Below, piece after piece: positions 53,458-58,659 of a stretch of DNA of 58,659 bases. The stretch comes from Thermosediminibacteraceae bacterium. GTDB lineage: Bacteria; Bacillota; Thermosediminibacteria; Thermosediminibacterales; Thermosediminibacteraceae. Numbering within the stretch: the first letter of the stretch is position 1; every line of letters begins with the position of its first letter. The translations under genes and the position numbers were made by a program. The notes under the pieces were generated by a model, which did not search any database, was not told the origin of the DNA, and saw only the letters and a program-made list of their open reading frames with translations. The stretch lies in NCBI GenBank assembly GCA_021890755.1, contig JAKKUQ010000008.1, positions 1-58,659 of the forward strand, read 5' to 3'.

Positions 53458-53483
53458 GGCTTGGGACTTCATTTTCCCAAGCC
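53458..53483. terminator. Hairpin sharing its stem with the tRNA-Thr terminator
   Basis: GGCTTGGGA and TCCCAAGCC enclose CTTCATTT. The preceding AATTAAAA gives TTTTAATT on the minus strand. The same 9-base stem occurs at 58242-58268, at the other side of the accessory region. Confidence 0.6.
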
Positions 53484-53582
53484 ACAATTTATCATACTTT
53501 CTCAAATGGCTTTCGTCATGCTTTGAACGGGCCCAATATTTCATCCCCCAGAGCTAGTGAATCTTAGAGTTACTTTTCAGCC

Positions 53583-53774
53583 TTACATACCATTTTTAAT
53601 CAGCTTTCTTGTTATTTCCATTGCCCTCTCTTTAAATTCTTCTAAAGACATATCTTCCTTTGCCGGACCAAAATTATAATGGCAATCTTCCGAGTGCACT
53701 CCTATACAGCAAATGCCAAAGATACTTCTTTCCAGGTAATGGTAAAAACAATCTCGCCTTTTTCCCCTGTACAA
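53583..53774 (-). CDS. Hypothetical 63-residue protein
   Basis: A short frame from a TTG codon, without a visible ribosome site. It has four Cys (DCFYHY, GICCIGVH, EDCHYN) and an amphipathic C-terminal helix (LEEFKERAMEITRKLIKNG). I recognise no family. It may be a small gene or the 3' end of a decayed one, since neighbouring sequence on this side is non-coding. Confidence 0.35.
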   Translation of the reverse strand: MYRGKRRDCFYHYLERSIFGICCIGVHSEDCHYNFGPAKEDMSLEEFKERAMEITRKLIKNGM

Positions 53775-53904
53775 ACATATTAAACGCTTTTATATAATCT
53801 ATCATGGGCATTTTTTCTTGTTTTGCCCGCATAAAAACGCCAACAATCTTAGATTATGCATCCAAAAATGAAGGTTTTTCTATAAGCTGGGAAGTACCTT
53901 CAAT

Positions 53905-55791
53905 TTAAGGTGTTTCCCTTGTTATGTTATCTACAACTAATTTACTTTTAAAAAATTCTCTCGTTTCTTCATCCATAAAGTAAACATAGCAACCTTTCAT
54001 TCCTCTGCTTAGAAGTGTGCGATAAGTGTTTTTTAACAAATCCAAAACCTCTGCAGCTTTCTTCTTTTGGATTAATGTATCATAGCTTTTATTTGGCTGA
54101 GCTACCCATCCTTTCCTAAAGACCAGGTCCTCTCCCCATATTACGCCAATATAGTCAAATTCAAAACCCTGAACGGAATAAATACAACCCACTTCATTTA
54201 ATTGATTTTTGGACCTTGTTGCCCACTCATAATAAGGATCCTCATCGGGTCTTATATTTCTACCAGATCCTTTCCTATTCCATGCCTTTCTCCATTCATT
54301 TATAACTACATCTTGCGGTAAATTCCCTTCAGGATCCGGATCGTTCCACGGCCAACAAAAACCTGCAACGATTCTAGAAGAAAAACCTTCCTTAATTTTT
54401 TCGGAAAGTTTTTCCTCCAATTCATTTATATCATCGAATATTTTCAGTTCAAAATCTTTCATCCACAGCGAACAATCTACAGGCTCTTTTTTTATACCAA
54501 GGATATAATCCAACCACTTTACAAAATACTCATTCCCCGCATTTCTAAATTGAACCATTAATTTATACTCGAAAACCCGGGCGCCATTCCTCTGTGCCTG
54601 TTGCTTTATATGCTCTTTTGTCCCATCCTCCCCTGGACGAACAATCTGCCTTTCATCTATAAAAAAGACGCTTACTTTAGAGGATCTTATGATTTGGTAT
54701 ATCTGAGATTCATTGCTTCTACAAAAACGAAAGTTAGTGGATTTCCTAAATCTATGTGCTTCGTCACACACAGCCAAATCTATACTGTCCTTTTTAGCAT
54801 TTATGAAATTATGGCTTTGTTTAAAAAGACCATTCAGGCGATTTTGTCTAAACTTTCCACATTGCAATATTATTCCTTTTACAGTGGTAGTAAAGGCTTT
54901 AGAGTTCGTAACGTGAACAGCGGATATATTATTTGCCATAGCATGTCCGAGTAATTGCATGGCCAAGGCGCTTTTCCCAGTTCCCGGTCCCCCTTTTACA
55001 ATGACTACCTTTTTTTCAAAAGTTCCACTTTTTAAGCTCTCAATAAAGCCCTTTAATTTTTCAAAAACAAGCTTTTGTTCATCAATAAGTACCCAACTGT
55101 CTTCGTTATTTATCGCTTTAGTCACTTGATTTACCAATGTTTTAGATGGAGAATAACGGGAATTTAAGAAAGCTTCCAAATCCTGTTGAGATAATCCATA
55201 ATCAAACACATCAATTAAAAAGTTAGAAAGGTCGTCTTCCTGACCGTTTCCATATATCAATTCAGTCCCACTCTGCTTTAACACATCAACGTTTTTAAGA
55301 TTCGGCAGAAAAGCAAGATATTTGACTTCACCATCATGCAAAATTTCGACATAGTCTTTTAAATATAGTGCATAGCCTTCTGCTTGCAGATAAGGATTTA
55401 ATACTTCTTTCCCTAATACATAAAAGTTTCCATTACTCACCATTATTGAACTATCTGACCACTGTTTGTGTTCGATAATTACCCCAGTAAATTTTCCGCC
55501 TTTTTTCCCCAATAAAAACGCATCCGCTCTTGCAGAGGAGAAGGGCATTCTTAGTTCTATGAATATATGTAAATCATCAAGATCCGGCGGCAACACCTTC
55601 ACTATCTCCTGCAATTTAGGGATTAGATCTTCCCAGGCTGCTATTTCACTTTCGTTCGGCTTTAATCTAAACACTGATTTAAAATTATCCACAATTTCAT
55701 TTAATAAAGCATTGACATTCTTGCTCCCAAAATCCTTTACTGAGCCAGAATAGGCATATTCAACCAATCCATATACCTCCTCTTTGAGCAT
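53905..55791 (-). CDS. Nuclease-helicase fusion (PD-(D/E)xK-like N-terminus, DUF2075 helicase)
   Basis: A 628-residue protein. The N-terminal part (about 60-125) shows ARADAFLLGKKGGKFTGVII followed by EHKQW, with the Asp and ExK residues of a restriction-type nuclease fold. Then comes a superfamily 1-type helicase of the DUF2075/Schlafen-3-like group: Walker A VKGGPGTGKSALAMQ (about 262-276), Walker B LAVCDEAHRFRKS, FFIDERQIVRPGE, and the SVQGFEFDYIGVIWG motif near the end. It lies alone between remnants in a mobile-looking region, so a defence or DNA-processing role is plausible. Its AT-rich composition differs from that of the core genes. The 3' neighbours are unrelated. Confidence 0.8.
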   Translation of the reverse strand: MLKEEVYGLVEYAYSGSVKDFGSKNVNALLNEIVDNFKSVFRLKPNESEIAAWEDLIPKLQEIVKVLPPDLDDLHIFIELRMPFSSARADAFLLGKKGGKFTGVIIEHKQWSDSSIMVSNGNFYVLGKEVLNPYLQAEGYALYLKDYVEILHDGEVKYLAFLPNLKNVDVLKQSGTELIYGNGQEDDLSNFLIDVFDYGLSQQDLEAFLNSRYSPSKTLVNQVTKAINNEDSWVLIDEQKLVFEKLKGFIESLKSGTFEKKVVIVKGGPGTGKSALAMQLLGHAMANNISAVHVTNSKAFTTTVKGIILQCGKFRQNRLNGLFKQSHNFINAKKDSIDLAVCDEAHRFRKSTNFRFCRSNESQIYQIIRSSKVSVFFIDERQIVRPGEDGTKEHIKQQAQRNGARVFEYKLMVQFRNAGNEYFVKWLDYILGIKKEPVDCSLWMKDFELKIFDDINELEEKLSEKIKEGFSSRIVAGFCWPWNDPDPEGNLPQDVVINEWRKAWNRKGSGRNIRPDEDPYYEWATRSKNQLNEVGCIYSVQGFEFDYIGVIWGEDLVFRKGWVAQPNKSYDTLIQKKKAAEVLDLLKNTYRTLLSRGMKGCYVYFMDEETREFFKSKLVVDNITRETP

Positions 55792-55950
55792 ACGAACCTG
55801 GCTTTCACCCTAAAAATTCGGAAGTATCTTATCTTCAATTTCTTTTCCGAGATCCTTTTGGTTTGCCTACAAACTGTATAATCGCTTTGATACTTTTTTA
55901 AAATCCCGGAAAAAACTGACTTCTATCCTCCAAGAGAATAGAATTACTGT

Positions 55951-55981
55951 CAAAAAGCCCAGCAGATTTGCTGGGCTTATC
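55951..55981 (-). terminator. Terminator of the lipoprotein gene
   Basis: AAGCCCAGCA GATT TGCTGGGCTT with TTTTTGAC following on the minus strand. A short remnant-like stretch (KDLGKEIEDKILPNF frame) lies between it and the helicase gene at 55800-55920. Confidence 0.85.
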
Positions 55982-55991
55982 TAATCGAAAA

Positions 55992-56612
55992 TTATTGTAA
56001 ATCTGGATGCACATGAAATATATCTGCCACTTTTTCAAGATCAAGAGGGTTAAATCCCTGCCAGTTGATTTTATTCGCTGTTTCTCTTGTTAACTGTATT
56101 TGTATTATAGGTAGCATCTGTTCATTACCATAAACATCTTTTACGGGAAATAGCCAGTAGATAAGGACATTTTTTGCCCGATCATCACTATAGATCTTTC
56201 GTAATATCTCGGATGATTTAATTATTGCTCCATTACGAATTAATCCTGCTGTTAAATTATCATCTGCCCAAAGTGTAATTTCCATATCTGTTTTATTTTC
56301 ATCCAAAAATATGATTGATTCTATTCTAGGTTTACCATAATTCGTTTTATCGCCAACAGTTTCTATGATTATATTTCTTAGCCATTCCTCATACGACAAT
56401 TCTTGCTGACCAGGTTTACTTTCAGATTCCTCTTCTAATTTATTGTTTATTGTGGTATCTTCTTCAACAAAGTTATTATTTTTGATAGTTTTATTTTCCG
56501 AAGTTTTCTGAGCTTCATTAAATTCGGACGAATCACATCCAGAAACCATTATAATTAACACCATCATTATGAGAACAAATAGCACTTTCCTGCAAACACT
56601 ATATCTTCCCAT
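55992..56612 (-). CDS. Predicted lipoprotein, unknown function
   Basis: A 206-residue protein with a signal sequence ending in the lipobox VSGC (about residues 22-25), so it should be lipid-modified by Lgt and held on the outer face of the membrane. A Ser/Thr/Asn-rich linker (30-65) precedes a compact alpha/beta region with EEWLRNIIIETVGDKTNYG, ADDNLTAGLIRNGAIIKS and VLIYWLFPVKDVYG. I recognise no family. The ATG at 56612 follows GGAGGGATCC. Confidence 0.8.
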   Translation of the reverse strand: MGRYSVCRKVLFVLIMMVLIIMVSGCDSSEFNEAQKTSENKTIKNNNFVEEDTTINNKLEEESESKPGQQELSYEEWLRNIIIETVGDKTNYGKPRIESIIFLDENKTDMEITLWADDNLTAGLIRNGAIIKSSEILRKIYSDDRAKNVLIYWLFPVKDVYGNEQMLPIIQIQLTRETANKINWQGFNPLDLEKVADIFHVHPDLQ

Positions 56613-56722
56613 ATAGGATCCCTCCATAAATGTTCTTATTAATTATTCTCTATATAGGCATATATTTCCTGCTATATAGTCTGAATTTTATACTTGAAAC
56701 TCCTCTTTTAAAAAGTTCTTCA

Positions 56723-57640
56723 TTATTTCGACTTAAAAGATAAAGGCATATTGTTAAATACTGTAGTCAGCTTCACCGAAATATCATCCGCCAACTGATC
56801 AGCGATAACCTTTTTGTTTGCTAGTATATCTTCAATACGTCTACTGCATTAACCATATTTTGGATATCATAGGTCGGTTTGCTCTTTATGTGAACCTCAA
56901 TAGATACTTGGTAAACAGGAGGTTTTGCGGTAACCGGGACGTTTGTTGTATATTTAGCTCCACCTCAAGCTATGTCGATCGCTTTTCCTACTGCTACTCG
57001 CACTAAGAAATAACTATCCATGCCACCTATTGCCCCACCATTACTATACCTATACCCGGAGCTAATGCCGTCCCAATCACAGCCCCTATTTTCGCATCAC
57101 CCATGCCTGCTCCAATACCGCCGACTCATTGTAGCAAGGCTTTTACTTTGTCTTGTGTCCGTATGATATCAATTGTTTCAGCTAATATAGCTTACGATAG
57201 GGCGCTCGCCCTAAAAATTTGCTCGCTTTTTCTATTGCAGGAAGTTTGCTTACTATGTCAGATGATATTTTTATGTGTGATAAACTCCCGTGTTTTCCCG
57301 CAGTACACCAGTCGCCGTTGTAGTAGTCTTTTGATCAACTTTGCTCCCCTCCTTTTACCGTTGTTTTTGGTCGGACTTTCTTGTATATCAACTTTGCTGC
57401 ATTTATCAACCCTTCCTTGTTAAACCGCTCCCCTTTAGCACTAGTCAGCCACCTATTCTGAGGCTAATTTTAACATTCCGATTCCATCTAGTATATTGCC
57501 GATTGCAAAAGAACTAATAGAAGCCATCACAGTGACTTTCAGTTCATCAATCCAAGCTTTTACTGTTATTGCTCAAATTTTAGCAAATATTGTAATTTCT
57601 TGCCGCCTTCGCTTTTTAGCATAGAATTATCTTATATAAA
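56723..57640 (-). pseudogene. Decayed phage tape-measure-like or toxin-like gene
   Basis: The minus-strand sequence keeps coding-like pieces in shifting frames: AWIDELKVTVMASISSFAIG, SKLPAIEKASKFLGRAPY, DAKIGAVIGTALAPGIGIVM, YTTNVPVTAKPPVYQVSIEV, SKPTYDIQNMVNAV and ADQLADDISVKLTTVFNNMP. The Gly/Ala-rich hydrophobic part followed by a NPTF/SKPTY-type domain and a NNMPL end is what I recall of the C-termini of phage tape-measure proteins; similar Gly-rich segments occur in polymorphic toxins. Several stops and frameshifts break it. Confidence 0.5.
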
Positions 57641-57799
57641 GCTATATTAAGCACGTATATGATTTTTTCTCCGAACCTGAAACGCTGGAATTCAGGGTCT
57701 GCCGCAAGCTCACCCCAGAATTACTTTATCTCTTATACATCTGCTCTAACTTATTTCCAACTCTAGCCAAAATCCTCAACTTTCTATGGATTTTTCTAA

Positions 57800-58212
57800 A
57801 CTTTTCGCTTGCTAGATCAAGTTCATCTGATACCACTTTGGGAATATTGAAAATGCACAGAAAAGCACAGATGGAGTACCACCCCATGTTTGGCTCTGAA
57901 TACAAAATTGTTAAAGTAGACTACGTTTTTACCTGGCCGGACGGTAGACTAATTGATCCTGATTATGTAACGAAAGCTTTAGTAAAAGTATTAGACAAAA
58001 TCAGTTTGCCAAGTGTGCGCTTTCATGGTCTTCACCACACTCATGCTACTTTATTATTACAGGAAGGGGTAAATCCGAAAATCGTATCTGAAAGTTTGGA
58101 TCACCGACACACGCATTACTTTTAATACTTACTCGTACGTTTTACCTTCCATGCAAAAGAGGCAGCCAAAAAAGTTACTAATAAGTTGTTCAGCCATAAG
58201 CTAAATCATTAG
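57800..58212 (+). pseudogene. Tyrosine recombinase (phage integrase) C-terminal remnant
   Basis: The catalytic domain is readable: VFTWPDGRLIDPDYVTKALV, VRFHGLHHTHATLLLQEGVN and PKIVSESLDHRH. After that the frame shifts to ITFNTYSYVLPSMQK and shifts again to AAKKVTNKLFSHKLNH, ending at 58212. The usual RHTHAT arginine is a histidine (LHHTHAT), so a catalytic residue is lost in addition to two frameshifts and the missing N-terminal half. It lies beside tRNA-Thr, a common integration site. Confidence 0.85.
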
Positions 58213-58235
58213 CAAAATATTAGCAATTAGCAAAA

Positions 58236-58270
58236 CAAAAAGGCTTGGGATTTCCATCCTCCCAAGCCTT
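58236..58270 (-). terminator. Terminator of tRNA-Thr
   Basis: AAGGCTTGGGA TTTCCATCC TCCCAAGCCTT; on the minus strand it is followed by TTTGTTTTGC. It lies 20 bases downstream of the tRNA and 29 bases after the integrase remnant. Confidence 0.75.
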
Positions 58271-58287
58271 GACTTATGTACACTTTT

Positions 58288-58362
58288 TGGAGCTGATGGT
58301 GGGATTCGAACCCACGACCTGCGCATTACGAGTGCGCTGCTCTACCACTGAGCTACATCAGC
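58288..58362 (-). tRNA. tRNA-Thr (anticodon CGT)
   Basis: Acceptor GCTGATG/CATCAGC, D-arm TAGCTCAGTGGTAGAGC, anticodon stem GCGCA/TGCGC around CTCGTAA (anticodon CGT, reading ACG), and T-arm GTGGG TTCGAAT CCCAC. Discriminator T and encoded CCA are present. Confidence 0.95.
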
Positions 58363-58616
58363 CCACGTGATATATTTTACCCTCTTTATAACATCTAGTC
58401 AATAATTTTATTTTGAAACCCGAAATCACAATGTCTAGTTGGCCTGAAGCATCGAAATGTGTCGCATTAAAAAAATTTAACAACTTAATTAACTTTTTTC
58501 GCAGTATAATAATATTATTATAATACTAAACACTTTGGATATTTGATGAGGAGGTGAATTTATTAGCCGGCAAGTTTAAATTCATCGAAACAAAAAAGTA
58601 GTAAAGGGGGATTTTC

Positions 58617-58659
58617 ATGACACTTGCTCACTGGATTTATGCCATTGGAACTTTAGCAG
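58617..58659 (+). CDS. Start of a membrane protein gene, cut by the window end
   Basis: ATG after AAAGGGGG gives MTLAHWIYAIGTLA, a hydrophobic N-terminus that looks like the first helix of a permease or other membrane protein; the family cannot be told from 14 residues. Two TATAAT-like elements lie upstream (58505-58510 and 58519-58524) without a clear -35. The rest of the gap from the tRNA to here shows no other gene. Confidence 0.6.
   Translation, partial: MTLAHWIYAIGTLA

Noticed and set aside
56818-57423. Short plus-strand frames in the phage-like region
   Set aside because: They lie opposite recognisable remnants, lack ribosome sites and have no family features.

Overview
The window looks like a chromosomal segment of a thermophilic, anaerobic, endospore-forming Bacillota of the class Clostridia, perhaps near Thermosediminibacterales/Thermoanaerobacterales. 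This is inferred from gene content, not from any search: an H-type small acid-soluble spore protein, HydB/NuoE-type electron-bifurcation subunits, HgdC-like dehydratase activases, S-box and c-di-AMP riboswitches, strong AGGAGG ribosome sites, and frequent GTG/TTG starts. Most genes are on the minus strand in short operons, each closed by a clear intrinsic terminator.

Layout. 1-1.6 kb: a damaged ABC exporter (ATPase without its P-loop, frameshifted permease). 1.7-5.7 kb: a DMT transporter and a cell-wall operon (FHA protein, FtsW/RodA, class B PBP). 5.7-6.8 kb: a geranylgeranyl-reductase-like flavoprotein. 6.8-9.6 kb: a non-homologous end-joining set with separate LigD-type polymerase and ligase genes plus Ku. 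9.65-13.5 kb: a HAD phosphatase with a structured leader and a three-gene HgdC-type activase cluster. 13.6-19.6 kb: a three-gene flavin/iron-sulfur complex (NuoE-like, HydB-like, and a giant GltD-NuoG/FdhA-like fusion), probably a soluble electron-bifurcating oxidoreductase. 19.8-25.8 kb: a GH18 hydrolase and an HtrA-like protease, both with copper-amine-oxidase-N-type domains, flanking an S-box-controlled metY, a GNAT gene, a decayed stretch and tRNA-Arg(CCG). 26-30.3 kb: LUD protein, dipeptidase, DUF819 membrane protein, Lgt, SspH. 30.3-33.5 kb: a c-di-AMP (ydaO-type) riboswitch controlling an octopine-dehydrogenase-family enzyme and a B12-binding mutase-like protein. 33.5-35.5 kb: a YtrA-type regulator with its ABC exporter and a perfect operator. 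35.7-42.3 kb: ferritin-like protein, GH130/LacI/Gfo-Idh sugar genes with the stub of a lost sugar permease, Ogt, iron alcohol dehydrogenase, MFS. 42.5-46.6 kb: D-Ala-D-Ala ligase, ferredoxin, two Gate-domain membrane proteins, MazG-like protein, Rho with an attenuator-like leader. 46.6-53 kb: two-component pair, SLH protein, tungstate/molybdate-type ABC pair lacking a binding protein, processive GT2. 53-58.4 kb: an accessory region with a nuclease-helicase (DUF2075 type), a lipoprotein, phage-like remnants and a decayed tyrosine integrase beside tRNA-Thr(CGT).

The best candidate for an undescribed system is the c-di-AMP riboswitch operon. An opine-dehydrogenase-like enzyme and a glutamate-mutase-E-like B12 protein sit under the osmotic second messenger, which suggests (inference only) synthesis of an unusual amino-acid-derived osmolyte. 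A second theme is repeated gene loss: several loci keep only pieces of genes next to intact neighbours (ABC exporter, PEP-mutase-like gene, sugar permease, cysteine synthase, phage genes). I found no CRISPR array, rRNA or intact insertion sequence.
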